Below, one piece after another: positions 34,838 to 44,562 of a stretch of 64,000 nt of DNA. Origin of the DNA: Oopsacas minuta (lineage: Eukaryota; Porifera; Hexactinellida; Lyssacinosida; Leucopsacidae); the NCBI GenBank assembly GCA_024704765.1, contig JAKMXF010000015.1, positions 34,529 to 98,528 of the forward strand. The letters are read 5' to 3'. The notes under the pieces are model-generated. The model was not told the origin of the DNA. It did no database searches and worked only from the letters and a program-made list of their open reading frames with translations. The first letter of the stretch is position 1. Each line of letters begins with the position of its first letter. The position numbers and the translations under genes are program-made.

Positions 34838-35795
34838 TTATTCTCGTAGAATTTATCTAATATTGTGTGCAACAGACACTTCGCTACATTAACACTTCAC
34901 TAAAATACACACCCTTGTCTTGCTGTGTTGCTATTTGAATTCTAATTTAACCTTTCAGAATGTTGTATAACTATTTATGTATTTATTCTGTTTATCAAGA
35001 AAGCAAATACCACGATCTAGTGCCGTCTTTAGATAGGTGTTCGTGCTTAGTAGGCCCTGGCACCAATAAATATTAGGCAACTTTCACCCCTCAAAATTCC
35101 AAATATAGAAATTGACTTTATTTGGAAAGGTTTTACTGTTACAACGAATCAGATTGGAATTTGCGAGCTTTATCTCCTGCAAAGTCCTCTATCAAATCAT
35201 CAAATCAATGCTATCTTGTATTTCATATTCAATATTTCATGAGGCTAGCGTGGGGAGGTGTTGGATTTTGTCCTAAAAACACTGGATTTGTCGTAAATAT
35301 GAGTCACTGGACTTTAATAAATATGTACTTAAGGGACGCGGATTAGTAGATATACCAGCTTGAATGGTTGGATTTGTATATTTATATTCACTATTAGGAT
35401 AGTTTGAATACTTTTCCCTTTGATTATTGTCTATCTTTTTCCCGAACTATTTTCCAACTTATTGGTGGTTGTTGGCGGTTTTATTTTAACCCAAATATTT
35501 ATAGTACATTTTATGAGAAAATCCAGCATAAGAGTTTTAGGACAAATTCTCGCTATCCCTTAGCGCGTTATCGTGTACAAAAAGCGACAATTCTTCTCAT
35601 CAGAAAAAAGTAGGCCCCCCCTAGTGGTAGGCTCTGGACAAGTGCCCAGTTTGCCCATTGATGAATACGGCACTGCCTGCAACCGCCGCTGATAATATTC
35701 CCATATGTATATATTCCGGGAATTAATTATTGCACTTGCAATAACAATATTTACCAATTTTAACAAAACTCTTATTTATTTTTGCAATGTGTTAG
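34838..35795. other. Intergenic with a probable non-autonomous element
   Basis: AGTGCCGTCTTTAG at about 35,019 and GAATACGGCACTG ending at about 35,675 are short inverted ends. The interior near 35,620-35,660 (GCCCAGTTTGCCCATTG) resembles sequence at about 60,727-60,770. The rest is the 5' flank of the SH3BP5-like gene. Confidence 0.45.
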
Positions 35796-37100
35796 ATGGC
35801 TGAGATACATTTGAGATCTCACAGTACTTCAGAACTAGCTGAATCACCTGACACTATACCTAAGGAGAGAAGTAAACGCTCCTATCTGTTAGATCCTAAA
35901 CTCCTCCAACTTAGACTGAGTGAAGATATTCACGTACGTAATTGTTCATCTCCTGGCACTCCCACCCCTATACCTACACCTGAGAGATCTGCTAACGCAT
36001 CTCCTGTAACACCTGATACCATATCTATACCAGAGGATATATTCTCTGAAGGTATAATATCAAAATGTATTCAGCCGGATAATATTCAACCTAAGAGAGT
36101 TAGAACCAATCTAACTGAGAATCAAGACCCTCCTGACGAGAGAATACAGAATGAACTAGAGAGGATGAATCGGTCTTGTGATGATATCAATAACTTAGAA
36201 TCTCAACTCACTCGTAACAGAAATGAAGAGAGGCGGATACTGAGAGAGGGAAACAAGAGACTGAAAGATATAAAACTACAAATCTCAGAGAAGACAGTAG
36301 ACACAGCACGCTATTACTACGAAACATTACAAACAAAAAAAGAATTACAGATGCGACTCAACGGATCAGCTATTGAATTTGAGAAAGCGAAATACAAAAG
36401 AGATGATTCACGTGCTGGAGTTGTTGAGTCTGAATCTGAATATATGAAACTGAGACAGTCTTTGAAGTTACAACAGCCTGATAATAATGGCATAGATCAT
36501 AACTCTAGTCACCAATATAGTGAAGCTATTGAAAGTGTTAATACAGCTAACCAGTACTTAGATATAGCCAACCATGAATTATACGATAAGCAGAGATCAC
36601 ATAAAGAGCAGCTGCTGGAGTTCAATGCTTTTCATCTCCGTCTGGAGGAGTATCGTAGGAAGAATCACAAATCTGTCCTAAAAGCGTTACCCTATTTCCA
36701 AGCCAAGAGTCAGTACGAAGAGAAACAACAAGATCTTCTAGCTACACGACATTTCATACAAGACCAAATCAAAGAGGCCAAAATCCGTTACTCTGTAGCT
36801 CTGAAGAACCTGGAAGCTATTTCACTACAGATTCATCATATGCGAGATCCTAACACTGCATGTTCATTCAAGATAGAATTAATGAGAGAGCCTTCCTACC
36901 TCCTAGACGGAGATTCTAGTGAGGCTAGCTATCAGAGGGAAAATGCTCAATCCATGCAGAGTCTGAGAAGTTTACAATCATTCAAAGACATACGTGAAAT
37001 AGATCACATCCAACCTGATATATCACCTGATAAGTCAAATAGTATGCAGTGTTTACAGGAATTTAATAAGGAACATGATATTAGCCTCAAGTTACTGTAG
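35796..37100 (+). CDS. SH3BP5-family Rab11 guanine exchange factor
   Basis: Intronless, 434 residues. A disordered Ser/Pro/Thr-rich N-terminus of about 105 residues precedes a long helical region 110-350. This carries the SH3BP5 core: ERIQNELERMNRSCDDINNLE at the start, a middle of heptad coiled coils, KALPYFQAKSQYEEKQQ, and the signature IRYSVALKNLEAISLQIHHMR near 330-350. SH3BP5 and nematode REI-1 form V-shaped coiled-coil dimers that exchange nucleotide on Rab11 in recycling endosomes. The N-terminal extension and the short Ser-rich tail (about 80 residues) are lineage features. No lesions. Confidence 0.88.
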   Translation: MAEIHLRSHSTSELAESPDTIPKERSKRSYLLDPKLLQLRLSEDIHVRNCSSPGTPTPIPTPERSANASPVTPDTISIPEDIFSEGIISKCIQPDNIQPKRVRTNLTENQDPPDERIQNELERMNRSCDDINNLESQLTRNRNEERRILREGNKRLKDIKLQISEKTVDTARYYYETLQTKKELQMRLNGSAIEFEKAKYKRDDSRAGVVESESEYMKLRQSLKLQQPDNNGIDHNSSHQYSEAIESVNTANQYLDIANHELYDKQRSHKEQLLEFNAFHLRLEEYRRKNHKSVLKALPYFQAKSQYEEKQQDLLATRHFIQDQIKEAKIRYSVALKNLEAISLQIHHMRDPNTACSFKIELMREPSYLLDGDSSEASYQRENAQSMQSLRSLQSFKDIREIDHIQPDISPDKSNSMQCLQEFNKEHDISLKLL

Positions 37101-38149
37101 AAGATTCCTTTCTGTTTTGAACATACATCTGACTCTTTTAAGCTCACTTCTGTATATTTACTGTTTACTTTTTAATTTTGATTTGTATAATATTGACTTA
37201 AGGTTGTATTTACATAATTCGATTCTATACAAATTGTAAAGTGTGTACAATCAAGCAAGCTATTAGGTTCTTAGCATCATTTTATGAAAATATATTGTAG
37301 ACAGTCAGGGACGTAACAAATAGGCAAGGAGCGAGCAAGTGATTTAAAAGTAGATCTCTTGGTTATATGATATCCCGAATAATTAACTCTGAGAACACAT
37401 TTGGCATCCTACAGGGTAAAACCAACATTTCATTCACAAGTTATCTAATAATACCTCGAGAAGTAAATATATTCCGATATTAATGAAGCTCTATAAATAT
37501 TATTAGTTCCGTATACGTATCTTATTAAGCCTATACTGCTGCCGCCGTATTCATTAAGGAGTTAAGGACTAAGTCTGACCAGAGACGGGGCCAAGATTTT
37601 TCACCATTAAAACAAATTGATTTTGGAATTTTGAGGGACATTTTGTTGCAAGAAACTTGTTGTACTGTGTATGTCTAATGGCGAAAATGACAAGATATAA
37701 CACGTAGATTAGGGAAGTGGTCAGGTTTGAACCGGACCAACTGCCCTAATCTACGTGATTTTGATATTTTGATAGGTCAGGCAATCTGATTCCTTTGTAT
37801 TGGCACTAAGCAGCCACTTTGACCGCCTTCTCAAGCCCCCAGTTTGCCGAACCCTTAGTATGTACTAATTTTCATGGCCGCGCGGACGGAACAAATAGAG
37901 CATCTCCCTATAGGAAGTACTCATAAATTTCAGAAAAGTGATCGGAACAATGATCCTGAACGTGATCGCGTTCCTTTTGACGCAAGGATCGCTATCACGA
38001 TATCCGATCATATTTTAATGAACGTCTTTATCGTGATCACGATCATTAATTTTGGTGATCGACTAACGCCCTACGTATAGCATAATTAGTGTTGAATCAC
38101 AGTTATGTTGTGACGTCACTCACGATCTTATTACTGCGGTTAATATCTA
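37101..38149. other. Intergenic with palindrome and GATC-rich patch
   Basis: No gene. It contains an inverted repeat at 37,701-37,757 and a run with eight GATC sites at 37,940-38,060, then an element ending 32 bases before the MBT gene ATG. A 68-codon open frame at 37,874 crosses the GATC patch and is not supported. Confidence 0.5.
37701..37757. repeat. Inverted repeat, 22-bp arms
   Basis: CACGTAGATTAGGGAAGTGGTC faces GACCAACTGCCCTAATCTACGTG across a short loop with few mismatches. It is probably the core of a small DNA element. Confidence 0.7.
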
Positions 38150-38274
38150 CAGTCAACTCCTGTTATATCGAAGCTCAAGGGACTGCGATAATTACTTCGA
38201 TATAGGAAGTCATATAACCGAAGAATTTAATGTTAATACCATATTTCCATGATCGATATAATAGGAGTTGACTT
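38150..38274. mobile_element. Pogo/Tigger-like MITE next to the MBT gene start
   Basis: Starts CAGTCAACTCCTGTTATATC after TA and ends AATAGGAGTTGACT. The internal ATATCGAAG/ATCGATAT words match elements at 54,298-54,450, 56,511-56,674 and 57,878-57,916. Its right end lies about 32 bases before the ATG at 38,307, so it forms the 5' UTR or proximal promoter of that gene. Confidence 0.75.
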
Positions 38275-38306
38275 TAATATTAATAAATTATTTCCTGCTA
38301 TTAGCT

Positions 38307-39770
38307 ATGAGTGAGGAAGAAAATTGTACTGGGTTTGAGCAGTGGTGCTATCCCGAATACTCTAAGTCAGAACAAATCCCTCCCTCGCCTGAAAATCTCT
38401 TCAGACCAGGGATGGGGATAGAGTTGAATGAGAGGAATTACCCTTCTATGTTATGTGTGGGGAGAATTAAGGAAGTTAGTGGTGATTACGTGTTGGCACA
38501 TTTTGATGGATGGGATAACAGTTGGGACGTATGGTACCGATGGAATTCGCCTGAAATACGTCCAGTCGGCACCTGTAAAGCTCTAAATTGTCACCTATAC
38601 CCCCCTTACCAAGGACCAGATTCCATAACATGGGAGAAAACAGGAACATGGAGTTCTTACCTAGCGGCTAACGATGCTATAGCAGCTCCAATTGAGGCTT
38701 TTTCCAAACTATATGTGTCAGAATTCGGGGAAGATTCTTTGATACGATCTCTACTAATTCTATCAGGTAACAAAGTAGCTTCCATTGCTCATTGCTATGT
38801 AGGACTTGAAGAATTTATTGGACATAGTTTGTATGAAAAATTAAAGGGAATAAAGATATGTACTATATGTTGTGGTTCATACTTAATGGGTTATAATTGT
38901 GTTAAGCCTTTCACTATCCATGAAGAGTTGAGAACGAAATCCGGGAGATCTGGGAAAACCGGTTCTGTATGCTCTCTGTCTTGTTTATCACATTATAAAG
39001 AAAGCTTTATCGGGTGCCGGCCATCTGAAAAAAGTATCATTTCACAAGCCAATCCTTTGAAAAGTAAGATTCAGGTTCCATTCCATCATCTATTATCGAA
39101 TTCTACTCGTGATAAATCTATCAGCACTTCACAGCTAACTGACAAACCTTCCCGTAACAATCTTTTCCGTGTAGGAATGAAGTTAGAATGTATTGATACT
39201 AATTATACCACTATGTATTGTCCTGGCACGATATTACGTGCTGATGAAGATGAAGTTCTGGTCAACTTTGATGGCTGGGGTCACCATTGGGACATGTGGC
39301 TCTATTGGTATTCTACACAATTACGTCCTATCGGTACAACAGAATTCCTGAACAATAACCTTTCTGTCAATTTTCAGCGTAGAATCCCTTTTAAATGGTC
39401 TCAGTACTTAGAAGATACGAAATCTATTGCTGCACCAATTCAAGCATTTTCTAAGTTATATGTCTGTGAATTCTCGAGCAATATAGACGCTATTCCTCCT
39501 CTCGAAATACTCGTCATTAATAAACTGCTAGACAGGGAGTATCCAATTAAATACAAATCTTGTACGCAGATATTCCCGCTGCAAATAAAAGGAAAACCAT
39601 TTACTATAAAAACCTGTTATATTTGTGATAAACATTATTACCAAGGTTACATAGCTATTCCAGCATTCTCACTTCCTATTGATATCGTTGATAGGTCTTC
39701 TGTAGCTCAGCTCTGTTCAAGGAAATGTCTTAAACAGTACCATAAGGAAAGGATTGGAGAATTTATTTAA
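38307..39770 (+). CDS. Tandem MBT plus FCS-like zinc finger protein
   Basis: 487 residues from ATG 38307; the frame is open further upstream into the MITE but without ATG. Two MBT domains: residues about 31-138 (LFRPGMGIEL, FDGWDNSWDVWYRWNSPEIRPVGTC, WSSYL...AAPIEAF) and 286-383 (LFRVGMKLECID, FDGWGHHWDMW, LRPIGT, WSQYL...AAPIQAF). MBT folds bind mono- and dimethyl-lysine on histones in repressive complexes. Each MBT is followed by a four-cysteine module: C185-x2-C188 with C222-x3-C226 (VCSLSCLSHY), and C437-x2-C440 with C470-x3-C474 (LCSRKCLKQY). Their second pairs look like FCS-type fingers of L3MBTL/SFMBT proteins. The whole MBT-finger unit appears to be an internal duplication. Intronless. 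Likely a nuclear chromatin reader. Target unknown. Confidence 0.88.
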   Translation: MSEEENCTGFEQWCYPEYSKSEQIPPSPENLFRPGMGIELNERNYPSMLCVGRIKEVSGDYVLAHFDGWDNSWDVWYRWNSPEIRPVGTCKALNCHLYPPYQGPDSITWEKTGTWSSYLAANDAIAAPIEAFSKLYVSEFGEDSLIRSLLILSGNKVASIAHCYVGLEEFIGHSLYEKLKGIKICTICCGSYLMGYNCVKPFTIHEELRTKSGRSGKTGSVCSLSCLSHYKESFIGCRPSEKSIISQANPLKSKIQVPFHHLLSNSTRDKSISTSQLTDKPSRNNLFRVGMKLECIDTNYTTMYCPGTILRADEDEVLVNFDGWGHHWDMWLYWYSTQLRPIGTTEFLNNNLSVNFQRRIPFKWSQYLEDTKSIAAPIQAFSKLYVCEFSSNIDAIPPLEILVINKLLDREYPIKYKSCTQIFPLQIKGKPFTIKTCYICDKHYYQGYIAIPAFSLPIDIVDRSSVAQLCSRKCLKQYHKERIGEFI

Positions 39771-40189
39771 ATTTTTTATCTTATATTTCTATCTATTTAT
39801 TCTCTCTATATATATTTAAAGTAGTGTATGTGTGCTGTGTTCAATTAGTTTCAGCTACGAAGTGCCTGTGTAGAGGATAGTTTTAGAGTAGCAGCGGTCC
39901 GCAATTTATATATGTTACCGGTCGGTCCGGTCCAGTTCAGTCCATTCCATTCCTGCTCTATAATTTTATAGCAATCTCCGCACTAGCTAGTTCACAATAA
40001 TTAAATAAGATAATGTAGCAATCCGTCCAAATGCCAAACGAAATTGTAATTCAATACACAGATATAGCATAGCTTCATGCTATATTATTAAATATCAATT
40101 ATTGTGTGTGTATTTGTACACTTTATATTATAATTATAGGGGATGATCTGCGTATATAATATTGGGAAATACATATCCTTCTGTTGACG
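39771..40189. other. Intergenic, nothing coding
   Basis: Has a CGGTCGGTCCGGTCC-rich word at about 39,920 that partly recurs near 43,250-43,315 (CCGGACCGGACCAACCGG). Otherwise AT-rich. Confidence 0.4.
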
Positions 40190-42185
40190 CGTGAACTAAG
40201 TAATATAAAGACTGGAAACAGCAATAAAAAACTGGACCATGGATGAACTACAAGTACATTCGTTTTTTGCTATTTATTATTAGTTATGAACTTTAAACGA
40301 TAAATATGCCTATTTTAATTGGAAATCGACTCTGAAATTGGACCAGGGATGAGATAGAAGTCATTTAAATAAGGTATGTTATTATCATAGCATATCATTG
40401 CTTATAACTGAAATAATAACATAATAATAGGTCTAAAACAACAGGAATATAATAAAGGAATAGGAAACCAAAATCATTACAAAACTGTTAAGTGATTTAG
40501 TAGCAGGAACTAATATGTCTTCTAACTAGATCTAAATTTCTTCAATCATTCTTACTAGATGTGATTTCAGAGTTGACATTGCGAACTTTATTAGCTAGTT
40601 TGCAATTAGTACATACACTAAGGATCTTCCTAAGGATAGTCTAACCAGAAGTACCACAGCCCTTACAACTATCTCTCCAATGCTGGCTAAAATTATCAAC
40701 CAACATATTTTCAGTCAGCTGAATTAATACCCATCTTGATGGCGAGGAATAGAAGTGTTTCCTAAGAGTTTCATTCTCATCAATCTTGATAAATATTTTC
40801 CATAATACAACAATTGATTCAATTACTATTTCTGAAGGCCAATTCAGAGAACTACAATCAATGTCCTTATAAGGTCATATTTAATAGTGTCTGTAATCTC
40901 AATATCTTGGTTCTCAGTTAGGTGCTGACTACAAAGATGGCAAGTGGCAGTTTTAAGATAAGAGTACACAGCGTAACCACCAATAAATACAATTGATTGG
41001 AGAACATGAAGGTCGAGGTCAATAGAATTTAGATCATGTAACAATTCAGCATACTTATCGCAAGATATATTTATGAGAATATTTTCTAGAACAAAACTGG
41101 ATTCAAATAATTCAGGATTAGTGTAGTTTAGAATATCACCAATTAAGATTTCAATTTGTCGTATATCGGTTAATCTACTGAGGCTCAAAGGAACTTGGTG
41201 TTGGCAACGACTGCTGAAACTGTTAAATCTGAATGAATTGATAAGGTAGATAGAATATGTAGAGGCTGATTGGCGAATTCCAGGTGTATGACCTCTAAGG
41301 TATTACTAGAGGAGTACCATATCGCCCAATCTTGGTTAAGGTGTAACTTTGGCAACTTAATTTTAAGATCCTCAAAATTCCCCAAACCGAACCGTAATGA
41401 ATCTTGTTGATCTTGTATAATGCTATCATGAAGAGCTTTAGCAAAGTTTTCCTCTTCCTTAGATTCAAGATTTAACGCTTTGCTATTTGACCAGTTGTAT
41501 TCAAATATGATGGGCCTGCTTGGAAAATAACAGGCACTGCGTTCGGACGATAAATTGGTCTAATGCGTGGTATTTCGGAGTAGCTACCATCAGCTTGGAG
41601 TGCCCGGTCAACGCGGATAAGATCTTCCTCCCTAAAATGGTGTATGCAAATGATTATTTATCCTCTGGAAGGTCTTCGGTTAGATCCCTATGAAGAGCTC
41701 TAATCCATTTCTCTTTCAAATATTTAGATCCTTTCGGTAAACTGAAAACAGTGCCAGTGGGGTGACCTCTGTAATTAGTTTTGCACCCAAATACAGAACA
41801 TGTATTAGGCATTAAGAAGTGTCTAAAATACATGTGAGAAAAGGTAAAACGAAGGAGGAAATGTATAAAGACGAAAAATCGGGGAATTCCAATCACGGGA
41901 AAAGTTCCCGGTAAAATACAGAATAGAATATTTCAAACAGTACCTGTATTCATTGAATAAAATAAATTAATGATATAATCCAATTATGGTTTATTAATAA
42001 TATTTTATTTAAATGACTTCTATCTCATCACTGGTCCAATTTCAGAGTCGATTTCCAATTAAAATAGGTACATTTATCGTTTAAAGTTCATAACTAATAA
42101 TAAATAGCAAAAACGAATGCACTTGTAGTTCATCCATGGTCCAGTTTTTCATTGCTGTTTCCAGTCCTTATATTACGTAGTTCAC
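40190..42185 (-). mobile_element. Decayed P-type (THAP) transposon with long inverted ends
   Basis: About 180-bp terminal inverted repeats at 40,190-40,375 and 42,010-42,185 (CGTGAACTA, GACTGG, GGACCATGGATGAACTACAAG words) bound 2 kb. Flanks TGTTGACG (40,182-40,189) and GGTTGACG (42,186-42,193) form an 8-bp target duplication with one mismatch, the size expected for P elements. Inside on the minus strand are remnants of a THAP transposase. Confidence 0.85.
40844..41896 (-). pseudogene. THAP-domain/P-element transposase remnants
   Basis: 41,896-41,654 encodes a THAP DNA-binding finger (PNTCSVFGCKTNYRG...FSLPKG...KWIRALHR). The remaining pieces, 41,385-41,185 and 41,188-40,844, read on with a shift. 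They end in a P-transposase-like C-terminal stretch (VFIGGYAVYSYLKTATCHLC..HL, a G-Y plus C-x2-C pattern). The large catalytic middle is missing or unrecognisable. The element cannot be autonomous. Confidence 0.75.
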
Positions 42186-42361
42186 GGTTGACGATATAGG
42201 AAAAGTAAATATTACATTGGAGTAATCGAGTATACTAATTTCGATTTTCACACTTTAAAATTAATCATATGTAATATATTATTGTTTTTATGAATACAAA
42301 AAAAACAAATAGTTGAAATTTCGAAATATACTTAAAGACTTTACCTCAACAGACGTATAGG

Positions 42362-42490
42362 AGGGGTAATCAAGTAGGCTGAATCAGAATTTCGCATTTT
42401 CAAGTTTCTCATATGTAAATTTATTATTTTTATGAATACAGAGGGAACTTGAATATGCGAAATTCGGATTCAGCCTACTTGATTACTCCA
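42362..42490. repeat. Long hairpin element
   Basis: GGTAATCAAGTAGGCTGAAT... and its inverse ending CTTGATTACTCC form arms of about 45 bases with mismatches and a 35-base centre. A diverged relative lies immediately before it (42,220-42,350), and a word AAATACTTAGAGACTTGCTC is shared with about 2,975. Confidence 0.7.
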
Positions 42491-43544
42491 ATATTTCTGT
42501 TGAGAGCAAGTCTCTAAGTGGATGACTGTCAGTAATGTAAAATATAAATAATAAATTTTTTGAATATTATCGCAACTATAATATTTACCGAGTACTGAAT
42601 TGGCATATCCCTGGTCCAAGTCCATGAGACGACAGTAGGGGGTACACAGGATCTATTATATTCTATTGGAGCTGGTCCACGGGTGAAAAGTTTGGGAACA
42701 AGCCGCCCTACCGTATAGAATACTTTGATCTATCATATATCAATGCAAATTATAACTAATAACAATGATTTTGTGTAGAACAAACGTCTGCATTCAAAAT
42801 TCTACGATGGTCTACGCACCTATTTAACGATATTAAACAAGCCTAATGACATTTAAACACAACGAATACAAAGTAAAGGACGTAGAATATCCAAAACTAC
42901 AAAAGTGATACTTAAGCAGAAGTGAACAGGGAAACTACATTAATATTTTGTGAAATTATTTCTTCTTTCTAATTGTGATTAAAATCTAGTAAAATGGGGA
43001 CAACTTCAAAGTGAGGACGAATTGAAACTTAAAAGTATTCCTTCATTCTCACATTCTATGTATGGGTTTCTTACAAGTTGTGTTCGGACTCGGATTTCCA
43101 TCTTCAATCGGCAAGCTACGCAAACTAAATCTTTTGGAAGAGTGGAATTTTCCGATTTTCGCTTCTATCTTACTTGCAGGGATGTGTATAGCTTCTTTCC
43201 TTTCAATACCATCTTCAAAATACATAGGAACTGCAAAGATGAAGCTTTCCGGACCGGACCAACCGGTTTCAGGTCTGGCCCGCTTTTTCTCAAGTGCGGT
43301 CTAAACCGGTCCAATTAGCGAGTTGTCGGTCTGGAACTATTCATAATCCTCGATCGGACAAACGATGCACATAAGTAAATTATACGAGCTAGAACAGGAT
43401 AAAAATCTCAAATCACCGCCTGTGCCGACGAAATTTCATTAATTATATTATAGTGAGTTTTTGAATCTATAAATTTCTACCAAATAATTTTGGTTATTGG
43501 TTTATATATACTGGAAATACTCTATATTATATTATGTATGATAC

Positions 43545-43675
43545 GGGCTGTTCAAATGTTACGTAACGTTATAAGGGGTAGGGGAGTATATGAGGTGTGA
43601 CAGCCCCATTCTTTTTGCATAATAAAACGGTGTCAATATTTATGGAATTTGCGTTACATAACGTTGAATGGCCCC
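43545..43675. repeat. MITE with GGGCTGTTCAA ends
   Basis: GGGCTGTTCAAATGTTACGTAACG at the left and GCGTTACATAACGTTGAATGGCCC at the right are imperfect inverted repeats about 130 bases apart. Non-coding. Confidence 0.65.
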
Positions 43676-44504
43676 ATGTATTGATAAGAATACCAGAACA
43701 CCCGCGGACACGAAGTGTTCGTGAGCCTCGCACCGTAAGAAAGCGAAGCTTGCTTGTAGACATAAACCATCGAGAGCACGTCTCTGCCGCATATTTTGCT
43801 TATACACACTTTACAACAGTCCAGCTTACGAATTATTCTTAAGCCTACATGATGCAACTGTTACATCTTGTATGTGATTATAGCATACAACCATTTCTTG
43901 CCTGTAACATTGTAACAATGTTGTAGCATTAATTTATGTGTTACTTTGTTATTGCCATAAAAGTGTACCGTGCAATATGACCTAAACTCCTAGCAGATAT
44001 TTAGGGTTTAATTAACACTATTGCTCTTTATATATTCCCCGTATATTAGTTTATAAGCTTGTCTAACATAATTTGATTCATCAGTTAGACTAGCTTTAAG
44101 TATAAAGACAAGATTGATTTAATTCGATTTATTTTTAATGATATGTAAACTATATAATAATAAGCATTGCATTCAAAAGCAAACATAAACAATACAGCTA
44201 TCAGAACATTAGTCATTAAGTGAGAGCTCTAGAATAGTTGAGATGCTACGTAGATATAACTATGTATTTACACAAATACAAGGTACAAAACATAGGCAGT
44301 GAAATATACAGAAAGTTATTAAATACAATTAATATATACAGTTTTACAAGCATTGTAGTATAGACTGTTTAGAGCTTTAAATATACATGGAGTTGTAAGT
44401 GAGTAAAAATTTGTACACGTAAAATAGAGAATATTTTGCAACTACTCTTCAAGGGAAAAAGCGCTTGAAAAATAAAATATTTACATTCAAGTCTTTTCTG
44501 CTAC

Positions 44505-44510
44505 TTTATT
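44505..44510 (-). terminator. Poly(A) signal of the TULP4-like gene
   Basis: AATAAA on the minus strand lies 53 bases after the TGA stop at 44,565-44,563. Confidence 0.5.
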
Positions 44511-44562
44511 CGTTACGTCAAGACTGCAAGTGGGCTTGTTGCCGGATTTTGGTGACGATAAT

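Larger units (their letters stand above)
42491..44562. other. Intergenic, repeat-rich
   Basis: Contains a CCGGACCGGACC-rich element scrap (43,245-43,320), a CTCAAATCACCGCCTGTGCCG word (43,408) also found at 61,291, the MITE at 43,545-43,675, and the dispersed repeat at 43,705-43,757. No gene. The TULP4 3' end follows. Confidence 0.5.

Noticed and set aside
38268-38306. Upstream TTG start for the MBT protein
   Set aside because: It lies in the MITE end and is not an ATG; MSEEEN at 38,307 is the natural start.
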